A stretch of DNA of 64,000 nucleotides from Streptomyces tanashiensis (GTDB taxonomy: Bacteria; Actinomycetota; Actinomycetes; Streptomycetales; Streptomycetaceae), in NCBI RefSeq assembly GCF_014648895.1, contig NZ_BMRZ01000015.1, forward strand, positions 124,001 through 188,000, written 5' to 3'. Position numbers and translations under genes: made by a program. Positions 31,830-39,640 of this stretch are shown here, one piece after another. How positions within the stretch are numbered: the stretch's first letter is position 1; each line of letters begins with the position of its first letter. The notes beneath the pieces were generated by a model. That model was not told the origin of the DNA. It ran no database searches and worked only from the letters and a program-made list of their open reading frames with translations.

Positions 31830-32557
31830 GCCGCCCGTCCCTCGGTCAGCACGCCGTCCCGGATGGCGAGGGTGCGCGCACCCCGCCGTGCCACGGCGGG
31901 ATCGTGCGTGATGATCAGGACGGTCATGCCGTCGCGGTGCAGGTCCTCCAGGAGTTCCATCACGGTGGCGGCGGTCGCCGTGTCCAGGTTTCCCGTCGGT
32001 TCGTCGCACAGCAGCAGCGAGGGACGCGCCGCCAGTGCCCGCGCGATCGCCACGCGCTGCCGCTCGCCGCCGGACAGGGTCGTCGGGATGGCCTCCAGAC
32101 GGTGCCCGAGGCCGACGCGGACGAGGGCGTCGCGGGCCGCGGCGATCCGGTCCTTGCGGTGGGCACCGCCGTACACCATGGACAGCGTCACGTTCTCCAC
32201 GGCCGTGCGGTGCGGCAGCAGGTGGAAGGCCTGGAAGACGAAGCCGATGCGGCGCCCGCGCAGCGCCGAGCGGTCCGCGTCGCTCAGCGAGCCGGTGTCG
32301 ATGCCGTCGAGGAGGTACTGCCCCTCGGTGGGGGAGTCGAGCAGTCCCGCGATGTTGAGGAACGTCGACTTGCCGGAGCCCGAGGGCCCCACGATGGTCA
32401 CGAACTCGCCCTTGCGCACGGTCAGTTCGCAGGGCTTGAGGGCCGCGACCGCGGGCGGCCCGGGGTAGGTGAGCCCGGCCCCGCGCATCTCGATGACGGG
32501 CGGGGCGGTCGCCTCGTCCGCCGGCCGGTCCACGGCGGTCGCCGTCGTCCCGGTCAC
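31826..32557 (-). CDS. ABC transporter ATP-binding protein, MacB/LolD type
   Basis: 243-residue ATPase. Walker A VGPSGSGKST (56-65), Q-loop RIGFVFQAFHLLPHRTAVEN, signature LSGGERQRVAIARALA, Walker B LLLCDEPTGNLD, H-loop LIITHDPAVA. It belongs with the adjacent permease. GTG start at 32557 overlaps the stop of the adaptor gene (GTGA), and its own stop overlaps the permease start, so the three genes are translated as one coupled unit. Confidence 0.93.
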   Translation of the reverse strand: MTGTTATAVDRPADEATAPPVIEMRGAGLTYPGPPAVAALKPCELTVRKGEFVTIVGPSGSGKSTFLNIAGLLDSPTEGQYLLDGIDTGSLSDADRSALRGRRIGFVFQAFHLLPHRTAVENVTLSMVYGGAHRKDRIAAARDALVRVGLGHRLEAIPTTLSGGERQRVAIARALAARPSLLLCDEPTGNLDTATAATVMELLEDLHRDGMTVLIITHDPAVARRGARTLAIRDGVLTEGRAA

Positions 32558-34083
32558 GACGCGCCGAAACCGGAGGAGGCGGCGCCCGCGCCGGCGCCCG
32601 CGGCGACCCCGGTGATGACCTGGTCGCCCGCGGACAGCCCGCCCTCGCGCGCGGGCCGGATCTCCACGTAGCCGTCACCGGTGCCGCCGGTGCTCACGGG
32701 GACCCGGAGCCGCTTCCCGTCGGCGCGGACCACCGTCACCGCGGTCCTGCCGTCGGCGCCCGCCGAGATGGCGGTGACCGGGACGACGAGCACCGCGCCC
32801 TCGGTGGCGGCGGTCTGCACCGTCAGCCGGACGTCCTGCCCGGCCATGGACGCGTCCAGCGGCCTGTCGGGGGCGACGACCATGGCGTACCCCTGGGCGG
32901 CGGACTTGTCCTGGGCGCCCTCGCCCGCCCCGGTGGCGGGCTGGGGGCGGGCGAGCCCGGTCGCGACGGAACGCACCGTCGCCCCGGCCGACTTGCCCTC
33001 CCACTCGGAGAAGATCTCCACCCGCTGGCCGGGCCTGACCAGGCCCCGCTGGTGCTTCTGCAGGAAGCCCTCGACCACCAGGACGCCCGCCGACACGGTC
33101 AGCGCGTTCCCCTCGGCCTTGCCTCCGACGCCGGCCGCCACCGCGTCGACGCGGGCCGGGAAGCCCTTCAGGTACACGACCTCGGAGGCGGGCAGCATGG
33201 GGCCCGTCTTCGCCTTGATCCGGTCGAGACGGTCCTGGGTCTTCGCCAGGTCCTCACGGGCGCGGCGGAGTTCGACGGCCGCGTCGGTCCGCTCCCCGGG
33301 GCCGGCGGCGTCCGCGCCGCTCCTGCCCTCGGTCGCCGGCGCGCTCGGGGCGCGCCGCGCGGCGGCCTGGATGTCCTCGACGCGGCGGGCCGCCTCGGTC
33401 ACCGCCTCCTGCGCGCCGGTCAGTTCCTCCTCGCCGCCGTCCTCGGCCGGCAGCGGGTCGTATCCGACGCTCCGGTAGAACGCCGTCAGGGCGGCCTTCG
33501 TCCCCGGCCCGAAGAGCCCGGAGCGGTCGCCGCCCGTGTTCTGGCCCCGCTCCCGCAGCGCGCTCTGGAGCTGGGCGACGTCCTCGCCCTCGGCGCCGGG
33601 CTTGAGGTCCCGGTACACCGGCACGTCGCCCTTGAGCGCGATCACGGGCCGCCCGGACACCTCCATCAGGACGCGTCCGGAGCGGAAGGTGTCCCCCGCC
33701 TTCACGTTCATCTTGGTGATGACGGGCGCGCCGCCCGCGCCGCCGGAGACGGCGGCGGCGATCGCCACGGTCTGCGAGGCGCGCACGGATCCGCGGAGGA
33801 TCACCGCCTCCTTGAGCACGCGGTGCTCCACCGGGGCGGTGATGACGCTGGGCGGCGGCGCGGCGGTGTCGGCGGCGGCCTGGGCGGGCGACTTGATGAC
33901 CCGGGCGGCGACGATGCCGAGGCCCGAGACCAGGACCGCGGCGGCGGTCACGGCTCCGAGCAGGCGTCGGCGGCGGGCCAGGGCGTTGCCCGGTCCGCCC
34001 GCTCCCGGGTGCGGTTCCCGCGGTGTTCCGGCGTGCTCCCACTCCTCGTCGACGGACGGCGGAGCCTCGGGTCCGTTACCCAC
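32554..34083 (-). CDS. Peptidoglycan-binding periplasmic-adaptor-like protein (MacA/HlyD type)
   Basis: 509-residue, one membrane span at about residues 41-60 (LLGAVTAAAVLVSGLGIVAA), remainder extracytoplasmic. Residues 95-145 form a lipoyl/beta-barrel half-motif (VILRGSVRASQTVAIAA, ITKMNVKAGDTFRSGRVLMEVSGRP). At about 160-205 there is a peptidoglycan-binding type-1 domain (DVAQLQSALRERG, SGLFGPGTKAALTAFYRSVGY) inserted into the hairpin position, then a coiled coil (AVELRRAREDLAKTQDRLDRIKAK) and beta-barrel domains. Such insertions are usual in actinobacterial MacA-like proteins, where the adaptor contacts the cell wall rather than an outer membrane. GTG at 34083, GAGGGGG seven bases upstream. 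Confidence 0.87.
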   Translation of the reverse strand: MGNGPEAPPSVDEEWEHAGTPREPHPGAGGPGNALARRRRLLGAVTAAAVLVSGLGIVAARVIKSPAQAAADTAAPPPSVITAPVEHRVLKEAVILRGSVRASQTVAIAAAVSGGAGGAPVITKMNVKAGDTFRSGRVLMEVSGRPVIALKGDVPVYRDLKPGAEGEDVAQLQSALRERGQNTGGDRSGLFGPGTKAALTAFYRSVGYDPLPAEDGGEEELTGAQEAVTEAARRVEDIQAAARRAPSAPATEGRSGADAAGPGERTDAAVELRRAREDLAKTQDRLDRIKAKTGPMLPASEVVYLKGFPARVDAVAAGVGGKAEGNALTVSAGVLVVEGFLQKHQRGLVRPGQRVEIFSEWEGKSAGATVRSVATGLARPQPATGAGEGAQDKSAAQGYAMVVAPDRPLDASMAGQDVRLTVQTAATEGAVLVVPVTAISAGADGRTAVTVVRADGKRLRVPVSTGGTGDGYVEIRPAREGGLSAGDQVITGVAAGAGAGAASSGFGAS

Positions 34084-34175
34084 GTCTGTTCCCCCTCTTC
34101 TGCGCGGCGCCCGCCCGGCGGCGGCGCGAGGCCATGGGGCGCCGGCGCGGCCGCACCGGCGCCCCCACGGGCGGT

Positions 34176-35174
34176 TCAGCCGCGGAGTGCCGCCTCGGCG
34201 GCCTTGACCGCGGCGGCGTTCTTCTCCTTGAGCTGCTGCAGGGCGAGCTGGTTCTGCTCGACCTGCTGGGTCTGGATCGCGGCTTCCGCCGTGTGCCAGA
34301 CGCGGACGAGGTCCGTCTCCTTCTTGCAGTCGATGTCCGCCACGGCGGCGGAGATCTCCTTGCCGGACGTCTCGGCTCCCTCGACGCGGGGGATGAGATC
34401 GATCGCGGCGTAGGGGTCCGCCACCGCGTACCCCTTCTTCTTCATGCAGCCGGACCACGCCCTGATGCCCGCCTGGACCTCGGGGGTCTCCTGGGACTTC
34501 ACGAGGCTGTCGTGGTCGAGCCGGCTGGAGAGCGCGAAGTCGATGCGCGCGCCGATCCTGTCGAAGGACGCGCCCTGGCAGCCGTCCTTGGGGATCTTCT
34601 TCCCCTGGTACGTGGCCGGTGCGGGTTCGGCCCGGGGGTCGAGGCCCTTGCGGCCGGTCAGGACGGCGACGGCGGCGGCCGTCAGCTTCGGCGGGGGCGG
34701 GTGCTCGACGGTGTCCGGCGGGATGCCGAATCCGTACTTCTCCGCCATCGCGCGGTCGGTGATCCCGTACCGCCGGGACATGTTGGCGTCGTCCGCGTTC
34801 GGCGGCGGGTTGGTGCCGACGGGCGGGAAGGCGACGGTGAAGCCGAAGTCGGCCATGCACTGCGTCTGGAGGCTGCGCGCGGCCCGCTCGATGACGACCG
34901 AGTCCTGGTACGTCTGCATGTACTGCTGGAGCGGCAGGACGAGCCCGCGGGCGAGTCCGGTGTCGGGCGTCACCTTGGGCCACTTCGACTCGTCGACTTC
35001 GGCGGCGGCCGCGCCGGCCCGCGGCGGTGCCTGTCCGGCGGGGTCGGTGTCTCCGCAGCCCGTCAGGGCGGTCAGGGCGAGACCGGCCCCGGCCAGGGCC
35101 GCCAGGGACCGCGCGAGCGGTCCCGGCGTGCCCGGCCGGAGCCGTCCCGGCTCACGCGAAGTGCGACGAGGCAT
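34176..35174 (-). CDS. Putative lipoprotein
   Basis: 332 residues. The N-terminus has a long basic stretch, hydrophobic ARSLAALAGAGLALTAL and lipobox LTGC (Cys at about residue 40), so lipid-anchored on the outer face of the membrane. The mature part contains YMQTYQDSVVIERAARSLQTQCMADFGF and GIRAWSGCMKKKGYAVADPY, Cys-containing segments common in uncharacterised Streptomyces lipoproteins, and ends with a Lys/Ala/Gln-rich helix. The ATG at 35174 overlaps the preceding gene by 23 bases and has no good ribosome binding site, suggesting coupled translation. It precedes the MacAB-like genes by 92 bases and may be a substrate-binding or sensing partner (inferred). Confidence 0.75.
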   Translation of the reverse strand: MPRRTSREPGRLRPGTPGPLARSLAALAGAGLALTALTGCGDTDPAGQAPPRAGAAAAEVDESKWPKVTPDTGLARGLVLPLQQYMQTYQDSVVIERAARSLQTQCMADFGFTVAFPPVGTNPPPNADDANMSRRYGITDRAMAEKYGFGIPPDTVEHPPPPKLTAAAVAVLTGRKGLDPRAEPAPATYQGKKIPKDGCQGASFDRIGARIDFALSSRLDHDSLVKSQETPEVQAGIRAWSGCMKKKGYAVADPYAAIDLIPRVEGAETSGKEISAAVADIDCKKETDLVRVWHTAEAAIQTQQVEQNQLALQQLKEKNAAAVKAAEAALRG

Positions 35175-35670
35175 TGTTGTTCTTCAGGGTGGCGTCCAGG
35201 TTGGTGCTGGAGGCGCAGGACCAGTAGTGCGGGATGGACTGCGAGTGGCCCGCGTAGCCCGAGTTGTAGTAGACGCGGTAGCCGTCCACCGTCGAGCAGT
35301 TGTTGGCCGAGGCGGCGTTGTTCTTCACCAGCTGGCCGGAGCCGTCGCCCTGGCCGGAGGCGAAGACGAAGACGTAGTTCACGGTGCCCGCGTCCGTGCC
35401 GTTGTACGAGATGGTCTCGCCGGCGTGGTTGTACTGGTTGCCGTAGAACGCCGCGAAGCTGCCGCTCGGGTTGCCGTTGCCGGAGCTGGCGACCGAGTGG
35501 TAGTTCATGTAGAGGTCGCCCTCGGTGCAGTTCCGGTAGTCGCAGTTGTCGCTCACGTACTGCGTCGTGACGGCGGCGGCGGGCGTGGCGGCGTACACCA
35601 TGGTGATGCCGGCGGCAGCGGCGGCGGCGGCCGTGGCGCCCATGCGCGTACGAAGAGAACGGACCTTCAT
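35152..35670 (-). CDS. Small secreted protein
   Basis: 172 residues with a signal peptide (MKVRSLRTRMGATAAAAAAAG..., probable cleavage after PAAA near residue 33). The mature protein is small, Asn/Ser/Tyr/Gly-rich and has four to six cysteines (NCDYRNCTEGDLYMNYHSV, NNCSTVDGYRVYYN, YWSCASS). The CTEGDLYMNYHS... GSFAAFYGN arrangement resembles the crystallin-like / peptidase-inhibitor-like small secreted proteins of Streptomyces; no enzyme motif seen. First gene of the leftward run 35670-25944. ATG at 35670 with GGGGGAG just upstream. Confidence 0.7.
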   Translation of the reverse strand: MKVRSLRTRMGATAAAAAAAGITMVYAATPAAAVTTQYVSDNCDYRNCTEGDLYMNYHSVASSGNGNPSGSFAAFYGNQYNHAGETISYNGTDAGTVNYVFVFASGQGDGSGQLVKNNAASANNCSTVDGYRVYYNSGYAGHSQSIPHYWSCASSTNLDATLKNNNASSHFA

Positions 35671-36105
35671 GGCTCCCCCAGAACTCGACGAATTCCCTGT
35701 TCCCGGAGCCGGTGGCTTCCGGACGCGCAGACGTTAACCGGCGGCCGGGGCGGGGGTCTAGGCCAATTCTCGGAGGTCCCGGGTGTCTGCTTTTTCTGAC
35801 CTTGTTGTGATCATGACGGATGCGTTACGCCGGGACGACGGGGCGCCCGAAAGGGCTGACGACTCATCAATTGACGCTCTGGCCAGGTAGGTTGGATCAC
35901 CTGACGAGGGGTCACGCCTCCCAGGTGAGGGGGTGATGCGGAGGGGGTCGATCGCCCGTCATGTGACGCAGGTCACTGCAACCGTCTTGCGATGCGAACC
36001 CTCCGGGGCCGGTGGTCCGGCCGGCGGTCGAGGGGTGTCGCGCCCCGCCCGATATGCATATCCTTATGCAGAAGCTTCGTGAATGAATAGACGGAAGGGG
36101 GCGGC
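35671..36105. other. Divergent intergenic region
   Basis: 435 bases between the leftward small secreted-protein gene and the rightward MurR/RpiR gene. Contains TTGACG at 35873-35878 (possible -35 for rightward transcription, no clear -10), and a set of palindromic and TGAATA-type elements at 36055-36090. No gene recognised. Confidence 0.5.
36055..36090. promoter_or_regulatory. Palindrome and TGAATA repeats upstream of the RpiR-family gene
   Basis: TGCATA-TCCT-TATGCA (36055-36070) is a perfect 16-bp inverted repeat; GAAGCTTC (36071-36078) is a second palindrome, followed by overlapping TGAATG and TGAATA (36080-36089). The start codon is at 36106, so a protein bound here would block the promoter or early transcription. 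Autoregulation is the simplest reading. Confidence 0.5.
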
Positions 36106-36939
36106 ATGAGCGACAGCCCGGCCGGTCGGCTGCAGGCGCTCTTCGAAGGGCACCGGCTGACGCCGACGCAGCGACGGATCGCCCACTGCATGGTGCGGCG
36201 CGCCGGCGACGTGCCGTTCCTGTCCAGCGTCGAGCTCGCCGAGCTCGCCGGGGTCAGCCAGCCGTCCGTCACCCGCTTCGCCGTCGCCCTCGGCTTCGAC
36301 GGCTACCCGGCGCTCCGCAAGCACCTCCGGGAGAGCATGCCCGCGGCCGCCGAGGAGAACTCCGGCCACAACGAGTACCAGCAGGCCGTGCTCGCCGAGA
36401 TCGAGAACCTCCAGCACCTCGCCGGCCTCCTCGCCGACCCCGCGCCCGTCGAGCGGGCCGGACGGCTCCTCGCCGGGTCCCGGCCGCTGCCCGTGCTCGG
36501 ACTGCGGGCCGCGTCCTCACAGGCGCGGGGCTTCGCCTACTTCGCCGCCAAGGTGCACCCGGACGTCCGGCTCCTCGACGAGGGCGGCTCGATGCTCACG
36601 GACCGCATCGACGCGGCCGTACGGGCCGGGGCCGCGGCCCTGCTCTGCTTCGCGCTGCCCCGGCACCCCCGGGAGGTCGTCGAGGCCCTGGAGTACGCGC
36701 GGGCGGCCGGGCTCGCCGTCGTGACCGTCGCCGAGTCGGCCTTCGCGCCCGTCGCCGCCCACAGCGACCTGCTGATCCCGGCCGCCGTCGGCACCGGGCT
36801 CGCCTTCGACACCGCCTGCGCGCCGATGCTCCTCGGCCGGGTCCTCCTGGAGGCCATGGCGGACGAACTCCCCGACGCACAGGCGCGCCTGGAGGAGTTC
36901 GACACGAAGGCGGCGGCCCGGGGCCTGTTCGTCGAATAG
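36106..36939 (+). CDS. MurR/RpiR family transcriptional regulator
   Basis: 277 residues. N-terminal HTH_6 domain: LTPTQRRIAHCMVRRAGDVPFLSSVELAELAGVSQPSVTRFAVALGF (about 18-64), then a SIS (sugar isomerase) domain at about 115-255 with LLAGSRPLPVLGLRAASSQA and DLLIPAAVGTG. SIS domains in this family sense phosphosugars, but some members with an SIS fold control amino-acid or other pathways. The ATG at 36106 has GAAGGGGG upstream. Convergent with the Roadblock gene cluster. The TGAATA element found at its promoter also flanks the hutU promoter (41037-41061), so control of hut genes is a testable idea. Confidence 0.88.
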   Translation: MSDSPAGRLQALFEGHRLTPTQRRIAHCMVRRAGDVPFLSSVELAELAGVSQPSVTRFAVALGFDGYPALRKHLRESMPAAAEENSGHNEYQQAVLAEIENLQHLAGLLADPAPVERAGRLLAGSRPLPVLGLRAASSQARGFAYFAAKVHPDVRLLDEGGSMLTDRIDAAVRAGAAALLCFALPRHPREVVEALEYARAAGLAVVTVAESAFAPVAAHSDLLIPAAVGTGLAFDTACAPMLLGRVLLEAMADELPDAQARLEEFDTKAAARGLFVE

Positions 36940-36959
36940 GCCCCGCGCGCCGCTCCGGC

Positions 36960-37331
36960 TCAGACGTCCAGCTCGGCCTCGATCTTCTTCAGCTGGTGGC
37001 GGGCCATCGCCAGGTTCGCCCGGTTCTTGTCGAGCGCCAGGTAGAGGAAGAGGCCGTTGGTGCCGCGCCCCTTGAGCAGCCGGATCAGGTGGTACTGGGT
37101 ACCGAGGGTGATCAGGATGTCCTCGATGTCCTCCTGGAGCCCCAGCATCTCCATCGTCCGGACCTTGGCCCGGACGACGTCGGTGTTGCCCGCCGCGGCC
37201 ATGTTGAGGTCGAGCTCCTTGCCGCCGCCGATGGTGCCGAGCGCCATGCCGCTGGTGTAGTCGACGAGGGCCGCGCCGATCGCGCCTTCGATCGTGGCCG
37301 CTTCCTTGAGGGAGGTCTCGGTGTTCGCCAT
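36960..37331 (-). CDS. Roadblock/LC7-type protein
   Basis: 123 residues: EGAIGAALVDYTSGMALGTIGGG, NTDVVRAKVRTMEMLGLQEDIEDILITLGTQYHLIRLL, NGLFLYLALDKNRANLAMARHQLKKIEAEL. The fold pattern (beta-strand with DYTSGM, long helix, beta-sheet YHLIRLL, final helix LDKNRANLAMAR) matches MglB/Roadblock proteins, which regulate small GTPases or act in conservons. ATG at 37331. It is the last of four leftward genes, of which three share this fold. Confidence 0.8.
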   Translation of the reverse strand: MANTETSLKEAATIEGAIGAALVDYTSGMALGTIGGGKELDLNMAAAGNTDVVRAKVRTMEMLGLQEDIEDILITLGTQYHLIRLLKGRGTNGLFLYLALDKNRANLAMARHQLKKIEAELDV

Positions 37332-37371
37332 GGTGTCGTAACTCTTCCTTGTCGGTGCTGATCGGACGGAT

Positions 37372-37764
37372 TCAGTTCAGGTCTCTGCGTTCCAGCGCGC
37401 CGTCGACGAGTTCGCCTATCCGGGCGCTGGACCTGCGGGCCTCCAGGTGGAGCCGGCCCACGTTGATCCGGGGTTCGGCGAGCAGCGTCAGGACGGCCGA
37501 GCCGCCCGCCGCGTACGTCGCCACGTAGCCGTTCTCGCCGCGGACGAGCAGCTCACGGAAGCGTCCCTGCCCGGTGGAGTCGGTCAGCCGCTGCCCGACG
37601 CCGAGCGCCGCCGCGGTCAGCGCGGCCACGCTCTCCGCCTCGCCGTCCACCGTGTCGTGGGCGAGCACGAGTCCGTCGGCGCTGGCCGCCAGGGCTCCGG
37701 TGAGCTGCGGCAGCCGCGCCCGCAGCCGTCTGAGCTCGCCGAGGACCTCGGCTTCTGCCGTCAT
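37372..37764 (-). CDS. Roadblock/LC7 domain protein
   Basis: 130 residues: LRRLRARLPQLTGALAASADGLVLAHDTVDGEAESVAALTAAALGVGQRLTD, then ELLVRGENGYVATYAAGGSAVLTLLAEPRINVGRLHLEARRSSARIGELV. This is the classic actinobacterial Roadblock pattern (GALAASADGLVLA.... VGENGYVATYAAG..AVLTVLA). The ATG at 37764 follows GAGAGGAG by seven bases. Potential partner of the DUF4388-like protein encoded just upstream. Confidence 0.85.
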   Translation of the reverse strand: MTAEAEVLGELRRLRARLPQLTGALAASADGLVLAHDTVDGEAESVAALTAAALGVGQRLTDSTGQGRFRELLVRGENGYVATYAAGGSAVLTLLAEPRINVGRLHLEARRSSARIGELVDGALERRDLN

Positions 37765-37805
37765 GAGCTGTCTCCTCTCGGCGCGCATGCGCAGGGCACG
37801 CCTCA

Positions 37806-38576
37806 TCACAGGTGTGCCTCCAGGGCGTCACGGAGCCGGCGCAGCAGGGCGATGTCGGGATCGGCCACCGGCAGGGTGGCCGATAAGGGCGGCGGCACGG
37901 GGCCGGGTTCCGGTTCGGGGGCGAGCGGCGTCTCGACGAGCCCGGCGGCGGCGAGGCGCCGCACGTCGAGCAGCGTGTGGAAGGCGGGCCGGCCGAGCAG
38001 CCGGGCCAGCTCCGCCGGGGTCCGCTCCCCGTCGGCGGCGGCGAGCAGCGCGCGCTGCCGCGCCCCCACGGTCTGACCGGGGGCGGCCGGACGCGGCACG
38101 ACCGGGGAGGTGTCCACGGCGGCGTACGGCCAGACGGCGTCGAGGAGTTCGCGGCGGCGCACGGTCTCGCGCTCGACGGCCTCGGCGGAGACCGGCCGCA
38201 CCGTCCCGAACCAGTGCCCCACCCCGTACCGGAAGCGGGTCGGCCCGCTGGTGGGGGAGAGGGCGAAGAAGGCCGCGTCGAAGACGGCGCCGAGGTGGCA
38301 GATCTCCAGCTCGCCGTCGTGCAGCCGGCCGCTGTCGACGAGGAAGCGGCCGACCGCGCGGTGTGCCCCGGCCCGGTCGACGGCCTCGTCCCAGCCCTCG
38401 CGGGGCAGCCGGCCGCCGGTGGTGAGGAGGACGTCGACGCCGGGGGCGGCGGGGGACTCGGCGTGCACGACCCGGCCGTCGACGAGGTAGAGCGTGCCGT
38501 GGTCGCGGAGCAGGGCGCCGGTGGCCTTCTCGGCGGCGAGCCGGACCAGCATCGGGGAGACGGCCGCTCTGCTCAT
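37806..38576 (-). CDS. DUF4388-like protein with C-terminal helix-turn-helix-like part
   Basis: 256 residues. Residues 1-125 look like a DUF4388/PATAN effector-reader domain: LVRLAAEKATGALLRDHGTLYLVDGRVVHAESP, GRFLVDSGRLHDGELEICHLGAVFDAAFFAL. The C-terminal part (about 175-230) has QRALLAAADGERTPAELARLLGRPAFHTLLDVRRLAAAGLVE, a winged-helix-like arrangement. The ATG at 38576 overlaps the TGA of the preceding Roadblock-like gene (ATGA). Such proteins often work with Roadblock proteins in regulatory switches; exact role unknown. Confidence 0.7.
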   Translation of the reverse strand: MSRAAVSPMLVRLAAEKATGALLRDHGTLYLVDGRVVHAESPAAPGVDVLLTTGGRLPREGWDEAVDRAGAHRAVGRFLVDSGRLHDGELEICHLGAVFDAAFFALSPTSGPTRFRYGVGHWFGTVRPVSAEAVERETVRRRELLDAVWPYAAVDTSPVVPRPAAPGQTVGARQRALLAAADGERTPAELARLLGRPAFHTLLDVRRLAAAGLVETPLAPEPEPGPVPPPLSATLPVADPDIALLRRLRDALEAHL

Positions 38577-38959
38577 CCGAGGACCAGCCGTTCGGCGAGG
38601 TCGCGGAGCCGGAGCCGGGCGAGGGCGAGGTTTCCGGCGTCGCGGTCGAGCCAGAGATGGAGGAAGACGCTGCTGTCGAAGGAGGTCTCGACGAAGCGGA
38701 GGACGTGGTAGCCGGCGCGGGTGGTGACGATCAGGTCCTCGACGGGCGGGCCCTCGCTGTCCCCCGCCGCGGTGAAGGAGTCGAACTCGGCCGCCGAGCG
38801 GGCGAGTTCGGCGGTCTCGGCGGCCGTGGTCTCGTGGTCGCCGACCGGTGAGTCGCCCGCCGTCCCGAGCGCGAGCCCGCTGGTCCAGTCGACCAGGGAG
38901 GCGCCCCGGGCCCCGGGCAGGGCCATGGCCTCCAGCAGGCACTCGTCGATTCCGGGCAC
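38573..38959 (-). CDS. Roadblock-like protein
   Basis: 128 residues: ALPGARGASLVDWTSGLALGTAGDSP, EDLIVTTRAGYHVLRFVETSFDSSVFLHLWLDRDAGNLALARLRLRDLAERL. The spaced motif LVDWTSGLALGT and the terminal LDRDAGNLALAR correspond to LVDYTSGMALGT and LDKNRANLAMAR in the protein at 36960-37331, so the two are paralogues. GTG start at 38959 with GGGAGGGG seven bases upstream. First gene of the four-gene leftward cluster. Confidence 0.72.
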   Translation of the reverse strand: MPGIDECLLEAMALPGARGASLVDWTSGLALGTAGDSPVGDHETTAAETAELARSAAEFDSFTAAGDSEGPPVEDLIVTTRAGYHVLRFVETSFDSSVFLHLWLDRDAGNLALARLRLRDLAERLVLG

Positions 38960-39111
38960 GCGGATTCCCCTCCCGATGCGGCGTGCGAACGTGCGGCAGT
39001 GACGGTGACGCTACTGAACGTTCCGGTCCGGGGGAGGCGTTCTGGCATTTTCCATCGGAACATGCCGCTGTCTGACTCGAATTGATCCGAAGAGATCCGG
39101 TATCCGGGCGA

Positions 39112-39591
39112 TCAGCCGCGCGACTCCACCGCGGTCGCGATCTCGGACAGGTCCTTCGCGAGCGCCTTCGCGACCGCCTTCGCCCCGAAGCGGGCGAGCA
39201 GCCGGGCGACGATCCCGGGGGCGCGGCCGCCGGCGGGCCGCGCGGAGAAGGCCATCCGCAGGGTGGTGGCCCCCTCGCCGTCGGGCGTCAGGGTGATCGC
39301 GGAGACGTAGTGCATGCCGTGCGATTCGGCGACCGTGACGTACCGGTCGGGCGGCTCGCACTCGGTCACGGTCATCTCCTCGGTGGCTTCCTTGCCCAGC
39401 ATCCGCCGGGTCTCGCGCCAGCGCGTGCCCACGCCGAAGCCGCCTTCGGTGAGTACCTCCACCCGTTCGACGCCGGAGAGGACCCGGGGCATGTCCCGCA
39501 GGTCGGTGATCGCCTCCCAGACCCGCCCGGGGGAGGCGGCGACCCGGCGCTCGACGACGACGGAGGTGGTGTCCGAACCCGTTCCAGTCAT
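39112..39591 (-). CDS. SRPBCC (START-like) family protein
   Basis: 159 residues: SVVVERRVAASPGRVWEAITDLRDMPRVLSGVERVEVLTEGGFGVGTRWRETR, then TVTECEPPDRYVTVAESHGM and LRMAFSARP. This is the polyketide-cyclase/START-like helix-grip fold (coenzyme Q-binding or SRPBCC group), a small hydrophobic-ligand-binding domain. ATG at 39591 is preferred over one 45 bases upstream because it begins the conserved fold. A ligand or reaction cannot be assigned. Confidence 0.78.
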   Translation of the reverse strand: MTGTGSDTTSVVVERRVAASPGRVWEAITDLRDMPRVLSGVERVEVLTEGGFGVGTRWRETRRMLGKEATEEMTVTECEPPDRYVTVAESHGMHYVSAITLTPDGEGATTLRMAFSARPAGGRAPGIVARLLARFGAKAVAKALAKDLSEIATAVESRG

Positions 39592-39640
39592 GGCTTCATC
39601 GAAACCGGGCCGCCGCGCCCGCGCTACCGGAGACACCGCG

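Noticed and set aside
25935..32468. Very long open frame (over 2000 codons) on the plus strand antisense to the DNase-type effector and the ABC genes
   Set aside because: It is the mirror of high third-position GC on the opposite strand: the translation is low-complexity (long runs rich in R, G, V, L, D), has no domain, and crosses several well-supported genes.
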